The notes: generated by a model not told the origin, from the letters alone. Shown: positions 17,410-25,791, numbered from the stretch's first letter. The stretch is 64,000 bases of DNA from an uncultured Acetatifactor sp. (GCA_910577185.1 CAJTLR010000004.1:35868-99867); one strand, 5' to 3'. Made by a program: numbers and translations.

Positions 17410-18432
17410 TTACGCCTCTTTTTTTGCTCCGTAAAACTCGTTTACCGCGCCGAAGAAGGCATCGATATTTTCCCACTTTGACAGGGGAGGGATATCACAG
17501 CCGGACGAGATTACAAAATTATCATATTTACAGCATCTTTCCATCAGCGCGGCCGTTTCCTGCCGGATAGACTCGGGAGTGCCGTTTTTGAATTGCCCCG
17601 CAGGGTCAATATTTCCCATGACCAGCTTATCCCTGGGCATTTTCTGAAGTATTTCCTCCATATTCACCGCGTTGCCGAAATGGAATGCCGCCGCACCCGT
17701 CGCCGCAATGGAATCCGTCATCAGCATCGTACTGTTCCCGCAGTTATGATAGATAACGATGAATGAATCGTCCTGTACCATTTCCACGATCTCACGCACA
17801 TAAGGCTCGGAGAATTCCTCCTCCAGTGCCGGGGAAAGAACGCCCGCCAGGGGCTCTGCAATCACGATGCCGTTGGCTCCGCATTCCTTGTACGCTTTAC
17901 AGTAGTCAATCAAAAACCGGGTTGCTTTTTTCAGAACCGTATGGACCATATCCGGTTCTTCATAGCACAGGATCATGATCTCGGTCACATCCATCAGACG
18001 CCCCGCTAAAGAATAAGGGCCAATCACCCCGGCAAATACCGGGCGGTCTGTGATTTCCGCTGCGGCCTGTCTGATGGCGTCAATATAGATCCCGGTACGC
18101 CCGCTTCCAACCGGCGGGACAATAAGCGCTTCTGCCTCTTCTTTGGAAGACACAACGCTTTCAATTACGGTAGGCACCTCGTCGTCCGAAACCCGGATCT
18201 TGGCGCCGAAGCACTCCGCTTCCACAGACAAATCCATCAGGCTTACAGAAGCCGCGCTGTCTGTCCGCTCTGCCACCAGCTTCATGCCTTTCGCCTGGGC
18301 GTGTGCGTCATTGATCAGATCCCTGACGCTGATCCCCATAATCTGGATGGCCGGAAAGGAAAGGATCGGGAACGCCTTTTTCACCGGCGCAGTCCGCCAT
18401 TCCTCCAGCCATTTTTTCATCTCTCTTTTCAT
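17410..18432 (-). CDS. MtaA/CmuA-type corrinoid methyltransferase
   Basis: 340 residues, full length for the family. It carries the zinc-site pattern of MtaA: His-x-Cys in IVIYHNCGNSTMLMTDSI and the distal Cys in VISSGCDIPP. GVIGPYSLAGRLMDVTEIMI and VMGNIDPAGQFKNGTPESIR are family segments. MtaA-type enzymes transfer a methyl group from a methyl-corrinoid protein to a thiol such as coenzyme M; in acetogen-like bacteria the acceptor is usually tetrahydrofolate or another thiol. It lies 25 bases after the DUF2284 gene in one operon with the corrinoid carrier. Confidence 0.85.
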   Translation of the reverse strand: MKREMKKWLEEWRTAPVKKAFPILSFPAIQIMGISVRDLINDAHAQAKGMKLVAERTDSAASVSLMDLSVEAECFGAKIRVSDDEVPTVIESVVSSKEEAEALIVPPVGSGRTGIYIDAIRQAAAEITDRPVFAGVIGPYSLAGRLMDVTEIMILCYEEPDMVHTVLKKATRFLIDYCKAYKECGANGIVIAEPLAGVLSPALEEEFSEPYVREIVEMVQDDSFIVIYHNCGNSTMLMTDSIAATGAAAFHFGNAVNMEEILQKMPRDKLVMGNIDPAGQFKNGTPESIRQETAALMERCCKYDNFVISSGCDIPPLSKWENIDAFFGAVNEFYGAKKEA

Positions 18433-18457
18433 CTTTCCAGCCTCTCTTCAGCGCTTT

Positions 18458-19024
18458 TTAAAACAGCGCCGCCCCGAAATAGGTCACGGTATTTTCCCCG
18501 TTGATATAGTGCATCCCGCACTGCTTCGCCAGCCTGGATACATTGATGCCGTAAGCCTCCAGGGAGGACATCGCCCTGTCCGGAAACCGGCAGGGATCCC
18601 CCGTTTTTTTCCCGCATACCGGGCAGAGGCGGCGCCAGCCGCCGGCGCCTAAATGGAGCGCCTTTTTCACACCGTTTTTTTCAAACAGCTCCCGCACGTT
18701 CTGGGCCAGGTCGTTGTGGAACCGGCCGGCTTCCATCATGCCTTCAAAGTCATAGCTGTCCTCCAGCAGCCCCACCGTCTGATAAACGACCGCCTGGGAA
18801 TAGGTCTTTGCCTCCCGGATCAAATCGTCAATCTCTCCAATGTCCGGCGGACACATATAACTTTTTCCATAATTGCCGCAGGCGTTGGAAGCACACATAC
18901 TGCGGAAAGCCGTGTCAAACGATATGTTGTTTACGCCGGTCACAGCTACAGACTTTGCCCCCAGGCGCAGGACTTCTTCCTTCAGCGATTCGGGATCAGC
19001 CTTCCGCATATTCTCTGTGCCCAT
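18458..19024 (-). CDS. DUF2284 cysteine-rich metal-binding protein
   Basis: 188 residues from ATG 19022-19024, directly after the corrinoid gene stop. The cysteines are in the DUF2284 arrangement: MCASNACGNYGKSYMCPPDI and RLCPVCGKKTGDPCRFPD, with the ending MHYINGENTVTYFGAALF. Members sit with corrinoid methyltransferases and are thought to bind metal or an Fe-S cluster, but no reaction is established. The upstream open frame gives a longer product overlapping the carrier gene, which I reject because the carrier frame is clearly used there. Confidence 0.8.
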   Translation of the reverse strand: MGTENMRKADPESLKEEVLRLGAKSVAVTGVNNISFDTAFRSMCASNACGNYGKSYMCPPDIGEIDDLIREAKTYSQAVVYQTVGLLEDSYDFEGMMEAGRFHNDLAQNVRELFEKNGVKKALHLGAGGWRRLCPVCGKKTGDPCRFPDRAMSSLEAYGINVSRLAKQCGMHYINGENTVTYFGAALF

Positions 19025-19025
19025 C

Positions 19026-19667
19026 TTACGCCATCCCGTGGCAGAATGCAACTGCCGCATCCGCGGCGCTTGCCGCGTCTGTCGTATATTTATCCGCACC
19101 GATCTGCAGGCAGAAGGCTTCTGTCACAGGAGCGCCGCCGATCATGATCTTTACCTTGTCACGGATACCGGCTTTTTCCGCTTCTTTGACCACTTCGCCC
19201 ATAACCGGCATGGTAGTTGTCAGCAATGCGGAACAGCAGATGATCTGACAGCCCTGCTCAACCGCAGTTTGTACATAGGTTTCCGGAGCCACATCCGTTC
19301 CCAGGTCCACAACCTCCAGGCCTTTGCCTTCCATCATCATCTTCACCAGGTTTTTGCCGATGTCGTGCAGGTCGCCTTTTACCGTACCAATGCAGACCTT
19401 ACCCGCTGCTTCTACGCCGCTTTCAGCCAGCAGGGGCTTCAGCAGGGTAGTGCCCATATTCATCGCGCGGGCAGCCACCAGAACCTCCGGAACGAAAACC
19501 TCGTTCTTTTTGAACTTATCGCCGACAACGTCCATCCCGGCAAGCAGGCCCTGCTCCAGGATGTCACGCGCGGGAACGCCTTCGTCAATGGCCTGCTGAA
19601 CCAGCTCTTTGACAATCTTTGCTTTTCCTCTTTGGAGATTCTCAGAAATTTCACTTAAAATGCTCAT
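19026..19667 (-). CDS. Corrinoid (cobalamin-binding) methyl carrier protein
   Basis: 213 residues, the normal length of MtbC/MttC-type carriers. The N-terminal helical cap (SENLQRGKAKIVKELVQQAI) is followed by a Rossmann B12 domain with the base-off His motif GDLHDIGKNLV and GGAPVTEAFCLQIGADKY. GGGAGG lies seven bases before ATG 19665-19667, so it has its own start. The upstream UroD frame runs into it without a stop, so a fused product is possible. It would shuttle methyl groups between the methyltransferases in this operon. Confidence 0.9.
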   Translation of the reverse strand: MSILSEISENLQRGKAKIVKELVQQAIDEGVPARDILEQGLLAGMDVVGDKFKKNEVFVPEVLVAARAMNMGTTLLKPLLAESGVEAAGKVCIGTVKGDLHDIGKNLVKMMMEGKGLEVVDLGTDVAPETYVQTAVEQGCQIICCSALLTTTMPVMGEVVKEAEKAGIRDKVKIMIGGAPVTEAFCLQIGADKYTTDAASAADAAVAFCHGMA

Positions 19668-20363
19668 GTCTTTTCCTCCCGGCATTGACGCCTTTTGATT
19701 GATTGGTTTATTTTTTCTGATCTTTTCCCACGCCTGGTAGACGCGGTATACATTTTCCGGATTTGCCCCCGGCCCGAACTCGCACTGCGCAATACAGCCG
19801 CCATTTTGCCACAAAGTTATGTAGACCGATTCCACAGCCTGGTCGATATCCGCTGTCGTTCCTTTCGGCAAAAGATGCTGCCGGTCAATCTCGCCCCAGA
19901 AGGTGATCTTCCCTTTATAAGGCGCCAGATTTTCAAGCCCCATGCAAAACAGCTGGCTGTTGACCGCATCCAGCCCCAGGTCAATCAGTTTCGGAATAAT
20001 CCGCAGGATGTTCCCGTCCGAGTGCATAAAAATCTTTTTACCGTTCCGGTGTGCAATCTCAATATAATCACGGTACATGGGTGCGAAAAATTCATCCCAC
20101 AGCTGCGGACTGATCAACAGGTCATTTTGGGAGCCCCATTCATCCACGTATTCCCCAACTGCGTACGCGTCGCCTTTGGTGGCGGGATATTCCTTCCATA
20201 CCGTATCCGGCCCGTCAAAATCCCACTCAAAGTCCTGAGCCAGCCGCTCCATCATTTCCGGGCAGTGCTCCTGTGCACAGGGCAGCGACCACAGTTGCCG
20301 CGGGATACGCTCTTCCGTATTGGTGAAATGGAGGGTGCTCAGCACACGTTCTTTTGATGTCAT
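19668..20363 (-). pseudogene. UroD-family methyltransferase with internal deletion, read-through into corrinoid gene
   Basis: Begins at ATG 20361-20363 (GGGGGAG upstream) with MTSKERVLSTLHFTNTEERI. After AVGEYVDEWG it jumps to SQNDLLISPQLWDEFFAPMY. In full-length relatives about 100-130 residues lie between, and they end in a very similar DDWGSQ, so a repeat-mediated in-frame deletion is likely. The tail QCEFGPGANPENVYRVYQAW is intact. The frame then continues through an A6 run (about 19718) into the corrinoid gene; one extra A there would give a TAA stop. Probably inactive as an enzyme. Confidence 0.7.
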
Positions 20364-20515
20364 TTTACTCCCCCTTTCCCGAAAAATGTTTCGGAAATAG
20401 ATTGTATTTATCATTAAATCGATTATAATAAATATAAATTCATTCCGCATTCAAAAAAATATTTGATACGGATTTATACGGCTCCATCCAAATTTTCAGA
20501 ATTTAAGGAGACATT
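20364..20515. promoter_or_regulatory. Divergent promoter region, methyltransferase operon versus AraC gene
   Basis: 152 AT-rich bases between divergent starts. TTATAATAAATATAA (20423-20437) offers -10-like hexamers in both directions. No clear -35 is seen, in line with AraC-type activation. I could not define operator repeats by eye. Confidence 0.45.
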
Positions 20516-21391
20516 ATGATCCCTTTGATCGACCAGTACTGCTGGACTCCTCACCGCAAGATCCTTTCTTCCGAGCAGACGCAGCTTCCATGGCTCCAGA
20601 CGTTCGGCATCCAGACCTCCGGCAAAGCCGAAAAACCGCTGGTCCCGCATACCCATCCCGGCTGCATGGAAATTGTTTTTTTGCTCAAGGGCTTCCAAAT
20701 CTACGAAACCTCCGGGCATCTTTTCCGGCTTACCGGCTATGATATTTTTGTCACCCGCACGGGAGAACCGCACAGCTCCGGCGATTTCCCGGAGCATATC
20801 AGCGACCTGATGTGGTTTCAGCTCCGTCTTTCCGCCCTCACACAGACCTTCCGCGAGCCGCAGGCATCCCAGCTTGCCTCTGCCCTTCAAGAGCTGCCCC
20901 GGATATTCCGCGGGAACGCCGCCCTGGAAAGCCAGCTCAGAGAAGCTTTTTTCTGCCTGGCATCTTCAGACCCCATCTCCCAGGCATTGGGGCAGGCGCT
21001 TTTTACCAGCTGCCTTTACCGTATGATCCTGCTTTCCCGGGAGCTGAAACCGCTGCAGGCCGACCAGATCAGTGAAGCAATCGTTTATATCCACGAACAT
21101 ATCGATGAGCCCATCGCCCTGGAAAACACCGCGGCAAGCTGCGGCCTTTCCCTTTCCCGCTTCAAGTCAAAATTCAGGGAGGAAACCGGCATCACACCCC
21201 GGGCCTTCATCAACTATGTCAAGGTCGCGCGAGCCAAGCAGCTCTTGAAGCAGGGGCTTTCCGTCACCCAGGTATCAGACAGGCTCTCTTTTGATACCCC
21301 GAACTATTTTGCTACCCTTTTCAAAAGGTACACCGGCAAAACACCCAGCCAGTATCAGAAAAGCCCTTCTCAGGAATCCGATCCCTCATAA
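20516..21391 (+). CDS. AraC-family transcriptional regulator
   Basis: 291 residues, AAGGAG upstream. The N-terminal cupin-like sensor (about 25-150) includes HTHPGCMEIVFLLKGFQIYE and FRLTGYDIFVTRTGEPHSSG. The C-terminal double helix-turn-helix (about 185-285) includes IALENTAASCGLSLSRFKSK and the AraC signature VSDRLSFDTPNYFATLFKRY followed by TGKTPSQY. It is divergent from the methyltransferase operon and is the obvious regulator of it, perhaps in response to the methylated substrate. Its GC content and codon use match the operon. Confidence 0.9.
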   Translation: MIPLIDQYCWTPHRKILSSEQTQLPWLQTFGIQTSGKAEKPLVPHTHPGCMEIVFLLKGFQIYETSGHLFRLTGYDIFVTRTGEPHSSGDFPEHISDLMWFQLRLSALTQTFREPQASQLASALQELPRIFRGNAALESQLREAFFCLASSDPISQALGQALFTSCLYRMILLSRELKPLQADQISEAIVYIHEHIDEPIALENTAASCGLSLSRFKSKFREETGITPRAFINYVKVARAKQLLKQGLSVTQVSDRLSFDTPNYFATLFKRYTGKTPSQYQKSPSQESDPS

Positions 21392-21457
21392 TCCCGGCAG
21401 GCCCGGATATATCTCCCTCCGTTCCGCCTCACCTGGCTAATTAATTTACAATCTATA

Positions 21458-21485
21458 TAAAGAACAAGCTCTTTTTTGCCGATAT
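21458..21485 (+). promoter_or_regulatory. Flagellar sigma (SigD-type) promoter
   Basis: TAAA (21458-21461), 16 bases, GCCGATAT (21478-21485). This is the Bacillus SigD -10 exactly with a permitted spacer of 14-16. It lies about 155 bases before the gene at 21641. The flagellar sigma factor is encoded at 5227-6000. Confidence 0.65.
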
Positions 21486-21585
21486 ATTATAGTGCAGTAT
21501 GGACGTTATTGAAAATAGCGTTGGGTGAGTAGCTGCGCAGGTGGAAGAGAGATTTTTAAAATGGCGTTATAAAAGTTTGGAGAAC

Positions 21586-21626
21586 AAGGCGGATTAATAC
21601 CAGGCAAGTGTGTATTGGTTCGCCTT
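21586..21626 (+). promoter_or_regulatory. Leader hairpin before gene 21641
   Basis: AAGGCG-GAT-T-AATAC pairs with GTATT-G-GT-T-CGCCTT around a short loop. It ends four bases before the GGAGG ribosome site, so it may control access to it. Confidence 0.5.
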
Positions 21627-21640
21627 GCAAGGAGGAAAGA

Positions 21641-22468
21641 ATGAGCATTAGTGGAGTTGGGAGCGTTAATTCGTATATTTACAACATGAAAACAGGGAAA
21701 CTGTCTACAAAAGATGGCTCGCATGATGAATTTGTAGAGTATTTTAATGATAACTTGAATGGCGAAAATTCCGATGCGCTGAATGGTTTTGACCAACAGC
21801 GTAAAAGCGGTGTTAAAAAGATGATCAGCCTGATGGAGGAGATGGGGCTGGGAAAAAATATAGTAGATACGCTGCAGGGTGACGAAATTGAAATCACTTC
21901 GGAGATAGTTGATGCCACTACGAGTACCTATTGTATCAATGGAGAGAAGGTATTTACCCTCAATGCAGCAGTAAGATATACACCAGAGGAAATAAGCGTT
22001 TTTGGCAGACTGGATCATCCATATAAAACCACACATCCCACAGGCTATGACCCTTTGCGGAACCGCCTTAGCATAGGCGTGGGAAATGTCTTTGAATTTG
22101 GGAATGGTTATAAGTTCACGGTGGAGAGGGATAGAGTAAGAATTGACAGTTATGGAAAGGGAACAGCGGAGGATTACCAAAATGCAGGTTCATTTGCATT
22201 TGGCCTGAGCGCATTGATTCGTTTCGGCGACCAGCAGGCGTTTTCGGCACTGCATCGCGCAGCGGTCAGCACACCGATGATGTTGGAATTTCTGAAGGAA
22301 TTAGGAGTAGATACCAGCAGGGAATTCATAATTAACGAAACCAAATGTGAGGTGAGGAATGGACGGATAGAAGAAGTAGGAAATAAGGTAGGCGTTCCCA
22401 GTTCTATTCACCAGAAAGCAGTGGAACGCTATGAAAAATGGATGTATATACCTCTTTCAAAGAGGTAA
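21641..22468 (+). CDS. Unknown protein under a flagellar-sigma promoter
   Basis: 275 residues from ATG 21641 (GGAGG upstream). No signal peptide, no membrane segment. It opens MSISGVGSVNSYIYNMKTGK, an N-terminus rich in Ser, Gly and Asn, like substrates of flagellar-type export. The middle is helical (GVKKMISLMEEMGLGK) and the rest mixed. I do not recognise the family. The promoter at 21458-21485 puts it in the motility regulon, and the next gene (22577) is probably co-transcribed. An exported or filament-associated role is a guess. Confidence 0.65.
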   Translation: MSISGVGSVNSYIYNMKTGKLSTKDGSHDEFVEYFNDNLNGENSDALNGFDQQRKSGVKKMISLMEEMGLGKNIVDTLQGDEIEITSEIVDATTSTYCINGEKVFTLNAAVRYTPEEISVFGRLDHPYKTTHPTGYDPLRNRLSIGVGNVFEFGNGYKFTVERDRVRIDSYGKGTAEDYQNAGSFAFGLSALIRFGDQQAFSALHRAAVSTPMMLEFLKELGVDTSREFIINETKCEVRNGRIEEVGNKVGVPSSIHQKAVERYEKWMYIPLSKR

Positions 22469-22505
22469 GTCCTGGAGCTGCGGGAAAGCAGGAGCTTTTG
22501 TATAT

Positions 22506-22544
22506 GACTCTATACGGACTGACATTTTAAGTCTGTAAAGAGTC
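22506..22544. other. Intergenic hairpin
   Basis: GACTCT (22506-22511) pairs with AGAGTC (22539-22544), with inner GGACT/AGTCT pairing, followed by AAAAAA. The A-run would be a U-run on the minus strand, so as a terminator it works only leftward; on the plus strand it could be an mRNA-stabilising or attenuating hairpin. Confidence 0.45.
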
Positions 22545-22576
22545 AAAAAAATAATTAAAAAAATGGAGACCATATA

Positions 22577-23632
22577 ATGAGTGTTGGAATGAACAGTGTT
22601 TTGATGAGGGGAAGACAATATGAGTATAGGACTACGAATACGCCTGACCGGGGGAAATCCTTGTTTGAACGGGTGGGCAGGACGGATTCCTGTCAGCCGG
22701 AGAGGCGGGTTGAAAATGGCCGGTTAAGCGCATATGATGCATATAGTTGCATGAACGCAGGCCTTAGGGGCGGAGCCGTATCTGAAAGCCTGGGCGCACA
22801 GGCATGCACTGAGCTTGAAAAAGTTGAAAATGAGAAATACACAGTCTCTGTTTATAATAAAGACGGAATAAAAAATCATTGGAGCATATATGACAAAACG
22901 TCAGATAAATATTACAGGTTCGATCCCCAAAACACAACTGTCCAGGTTGATTCTGAAACCGGAAAACGTTACCTGGTTCAGGAAGACAGGCTGGGAGGGC
23001 TTATGAATGCCTGTGGAATGAATGCTTTTCTGGAAAATACCCTGAAAGAGTTTATGGGGGTTGATGAGATAAAGTGTTCCTGCATAAATGAGCGGTTTGA
23101 TGTTACAATAAACCAATACACGGGAATCGCTTCAATCAGAAAGAAAGGCGCGGAAGGAAATGGCGCGTGCATGATAGTTGACGGCGAGGAGCAAGCCCGG
23201 AAATTAGAGGAGCTTGCAAATATATATATGGAAAAATACCCATCACTTATGACAAGTAAAGAAATGGCGATGACGTATGCAGAATTGGAGATTGCCGGAT
23301 ATGCGTTTCGGGATGAAAATGGAATATTGACGATTGGCATTGGCGGAATGGGATACATGAACGAAAAAGAACCGGATAAGGGATGGGGGATACTGTACTC
23401 AGGATTTGATTCTTCGATCTATTCCAAAATAGTGGGAGCTTTTTCGGAAGGTGCCATAACCCAGGGGGAGGTTGGGATAATCGAAAAATGGGAAGAGTGG
23501 TTAGAGAAGAAGGGAGTGGAATTTAAGGCCAGTACAATTAAATGGGATATGGAGAAAGCCTTAGAGAGAAAAGCTGATATGTATCATACATCAGTAAGGC
23601 CAGGTGATTTTATGTGTTTTGAAGAAAATTAA
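22577..23632 (+). CDS. Unknown protein, partner of 21641
   Basis: 351 residues with TGGAGACC upstream. It opens MSVGMNSVLMRGRQYEYRTT, similar in style to the product of 21641, with no signal peptide. Residues about 85-135 (YTVSVYNKDGIKNHWSIYDK, YRFDPQNTTVQVD) look beta-rich, and the C-terminal third is helical with acidic residues. I recognise no domain. It follows the SigD-promoted gene by 108 bases and probably shares its regulation. Confidence 0.6.
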   Translation: MSVGMNSVLMRGRQYEYRTTNTPDRGKSLFERVGRTDSCQPERRVENGRLSAYDAYSCMNAGLRGGAVSESLGAQACTELEKVENEKYTVSVYNKDGIKNHWSIYDKTSDKYYRFDPQNTTVQVDSETGKRYLVQEDRLGGLMNACGMNAFLENTLKEFMGVDEIKCSCINERFDVTINQYTGIASIRKKGAEGNGACMIVDGEEQARKLEELANIYMEKYPSLMTSKEMAMTYAELEIAGYAFRDENGILTIGIGGMGYMNEKEPDKGWGILYSGFDSSIYSKIVGAFSEGAITQGEVGIIEKWEEWLEKKGVEFKASTIKWDMEKALERKADMYHTSVRPGDFMCFEEN

Positions 23633-23800
23633 TAGCTTATTGAACTACGAATGTTCAAAGAGCTGTTTTTTGGGGGGAAATGGGCAGTTTAACGGTAAAA
23701 GTGGTCAATCCATTTTTGCTGTCTGCCCAGATGGTTCCGCCATGCAGGAGGACGGGAGGTATCATAAAATTACAGTAGATCTAAACTTGGAGGGATAAGA
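23633..23800. other. Non-coding gap with a short coding-like patch
   Basis: 168 bases with no intact gene. A patch MQEDGRYHKITVDLNLEG (about 23742-23798) ends just before the effector-domain relic. It may be debris of an inserted or lost gene. Confidence 0.25.
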
Positions 23801-23825
23801 TTGAAAATTGAAAATTTTCAATCCC

Positions 23826-23880
23826 AAATTTGTGTCTGCGCGGCATCCACAAATTTGACATGCGCAAAAGGCCGCGCAGA
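23826..23880 (+). repeat. Interleaved inverted repeats (pseudoknot-like)
   Basis: AAATTTGTG (23826-23834) pairs with CACAAATTT (23848-23856); TCTGCGCGGC (23835-23844) pairs with GCCGCGCAGA (23871-23880). The order is a-b-a'-b', so both can form only as an H-type pseudoknot, or as two exclusive hairpins. Both stems are perfect (9 and 10 pairs). Confidence 0.65.
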
Positions 23881-24262
23881 AATGGGGTTAACTATGCAAA
23901 GTGTAAGAATTTATGAGATGCCGGCCTGTAAAATGGTTTCGTCTGGAACAGGTATGTTCGGAGAGGGGAATTTCGTTATATTTGATGAATGGTTATCTTC
24001 GCAAAAACGCAGTCTGTTTCCGAAAGATTTCCTATATTGGGCAGGAGAGGGCTTTGTCTGGCTGTACATGTATGAGGATGGAATGAATGTTCCGAAAGAA
24101 TTTGAAATAATAGATTTTCAGGGAGGTCTTTATGCTGTAGCAACCGACATAGACCAGGAAACAGATAAGGAACTTATGAACACAGAAGTAGAAAAGTTTC
24201 TAAACTCCCATGCATTCCAATGCACCACCATCAATAAAAGTCGGGAGTTTAGCTGATGCACA

Positions 24263-24328
24263 CAACCTGCATAGAATATGCAGGTTGGCGCACAGCTGTC
24301 TCGCAAAACCATAAAGCAACATGGTTTT
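24263..24328. repeat. Hairpin pair in the insert disrupting the effector gene
   Basis: CAACCTGCATA-gaa-TATGCAGGTTG (24263-24287) is a perfect 11-base stem. AAAACCAT (24305-24312) pairs with ATGGTTTT (24321-24328). They lie inside the roughly 150-base insert. A further hairpin GAACGTGA-caca-TCACGTTC (24386-24405) lies just after, in the native gene. Confidence 0.6.
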
Positions 24329-24526
24329 GACTTCGCGGTAACGGAATGGCATAGGAACTTTTACAGTAAGTGAAAACGGATTAGAACGTGACACATCACG
24401 TTCGGAATTAGGAAATATTATTACGTCACCTTATGCGAAAGAGATAATAGGATACGAACAGATGGACTATTATTTCCCAATAAAAGCAAAGTAAATCCCG
24501 GCTTGCTGAGCTGTGGCAGACAGTAA

Positions 24527-24625
24527 AGAATCCACCTTGATTCTATTACCCGTGAAAATATTCATTATATTTTTGGGATGGTGCTGCAGGACACATGGCT
24601 GTTTGAGGGCAGTATACAAGATAAC
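24527..24625 (+). pseudogene. ABC exporter nucleotide-binding domain fragment
   Basis: One frame reads IHLDSITRENIHYIFGMVLQ and DTWLFEGSIQDN, the Q-loop region of a fused ABC exporter (usual form R..FGMVLQDTWLF.GTI.DN). Nothing else of the gene remains on either side. The rest of 24626-24933 is AT-rich with no gene; TATAAT at 24897-24902 is the likely -10 for the next gene. Confidence 0.6.
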
Positions 24626-24933
24626 CTTCCTGTTTCTTCTATTTGGAATTTACTTTTGTTTTCTGCTTGCCTTTTGCTGTTTGGTCTGTCTGCCTTTTCT
24701 TTTTAGCAAGACCATCTTGCTAATGTAGACTGCATAAAATATAGTAAGTATCAGTAAACCGATTTTCTATTTCAATTACAATGTATATGAAGAAAAATTA
24801 CTGTTTCGACAGGGAATAAACGGAATTTGTGACACTCAACGAAGCGTTTAGCGTGAAATCAACGCCTGGTATGTTCTAAATAGATTCTCTTTTTGGTATA
24901 ATACGGTCAAATACAGCAAAGGAGATTCGGTGT

Positions 24934-25668
24934 ATGGATCAGAAAAAAATAGGTGCATTTATTGCACAGTGCAGGAAAGAAAAAAATCTGACACAAATGC
25001 AGCTTGCAGAACTATTAGAAATTACCAGTCAGGCGGTTTCCAAATGGGAAAACGGAAGAGGAATGCCGGATGTGTCGCTTTTACAGCCTTTGTGTGATGC
25101 TTTGGGTATAAGCCTGAACGAGCTTTTTTCGGGGGAGCATGTATCTGCGGAGGAATATAAAGGAAAAGCGGAGGAAAATATTTCCAGGCTTTTTAAAGAA
25201 AAACAAATTGCCAATCTTAAGCCCGTAAAAAATTTATTCTCCGTATGTGCCAATGTCACTTTGTTTGTAATAGTGACTGAACTGGCTGTTGGCCTTGTTG
25301 GGAATTTTTTTAATTCCGATATATTGGAAGTCATGTTGATGAATGCTTCTGTATGGCTGATATTGTTTTTGGCTTCAATGGGTAAACTGTTGTATGACAA
25401 GAAAAAAATGAAAAACCTGAAACATTCAGGCGCCTGTATGGACTCCGAGATAGAGGACATGATTCCGGCAGCCTGGATCAGAGTGGCAAACTACACCAGC
25501 TGCAGAATTGTCTGCCGGTTTATTTATGAGGGTAAGGAATACAAAGCAGTGAGTAATTATTATGTTTTGGCACCATTTATGCGAAAAGAAGATTTATATG
25601 CGAATGTTTATATCGACAAAGATAATCCTGCCAGATACAGTGTAGAGCTTTTTCAAATAGGCTGGTAA
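24934..25668 (+). CDS. XRE-type regulator with membrane domain
   Basis: 244 residues. Residues 5-65 are a Cro/CI helix-turn-helix (QCRKEKNLTQMQLAELLEIT, SQAVSKWENGRGMPDVSLL). Two hydrophobic helices follow (about 105-122 and 129-148), then a C-terminal beta-rich domain (VCRFIYEGKEYKAVSNYY, DKDNPARYSVELF) similar to the DUF3592-like module. This is a common membrane-anchored regulator type in clostridia; its targets are unknown. Confidence 0.85.
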   Translation: MDQKKIGAFIAQCRKEKNLTQMQLAELLEITSQAVSKWENGRGMPDVSLLQPLCDALGISLNELFSGEHVSAEEYKGKAEENISRLFKEKQIANLKPVKNLFSVCANVTLFVIVTELAVGLVGNFFNSDILEVMLMNASVWLILFLASMGKLLYDKKKMKNLKHSGACMDSEIEDMIPAAWIRVANYTSCRIVCRFIYEGKEYKAVSNYYVLAPFMRKEDLYANVYIDKDNPARYSVELFQIGW

Positions 25669-25702
25669 TTCGGATATCTTTCAAAATCATTCATACTTAT
25701 TC

Positions 25703-25746
25703 AAAACTGCCGCTGCAGGAACTATCATTCCCGCAACGGCAGTTTT
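25703..25746. terminator. Bidirectional terminator between converging genes
   Basis: AAAACTGCCG pairs perfectly with CGGCAGTTTT, with an inner GCAGGAACT/ATTCCCGC partial stem. A- and T-runs at each end let it serve both the XRE gene (plus) and hicA (minus). Confidence 0.85.
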
Positions 25747-25791
25747 CATTTGCGTGTTTTTTCTGGCTCACAGGTGTCCCTTTAAAAAGGG

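Larger units (their letters stand above)
23801..24494 (+). pseudogene. AraC-type effector-binding (GyrI-like) protein, disrupted
   Basis: The body (EMPACKMVSSGTGMFGEGNF, LYWAGEGFVWLYMYEDGM, FQGGLYAVATDIDQETDK) matches the C-terminal effector domain of a clostridial AraC subfamily. The frame stops at 24254-24256. The native ending resumes about 24372-24494 (ENGLERDTSRSELGNIITSP, AKEIIGYEQMDYYFPIKAK). About 150 bases with hairpins are inserted between. The N-terminal DNA-binding domain is absent, replaced by the interleaved repeats at 23826-23880. A likely translation start for the remaining body is ATG 23896. Confidence 0.7.

Noticed and set aside
18458..19099. Longer start for the DUF2284 protein at 19099
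   Set aside because: The extra 25 residues overlap the well-conserved end of the corrinoid gene in another frame.
22918..22931. GGTTCGATCCCC, like a tRNA T-arm
   Set aside because: Lies inside a coding frame and no cloverleaf or acceptor stem can be drawn around it.
24263..24287. Palindrome considered as an integron attC site
   Set aside because: No R/L box consensus bases and no integron integrase in the window.
24513..24728. 71-codon hydrophobic frame
   Set aside because: It is another frame of an ABC exporter fragment; hydrophobicity comes from T-rich debris.
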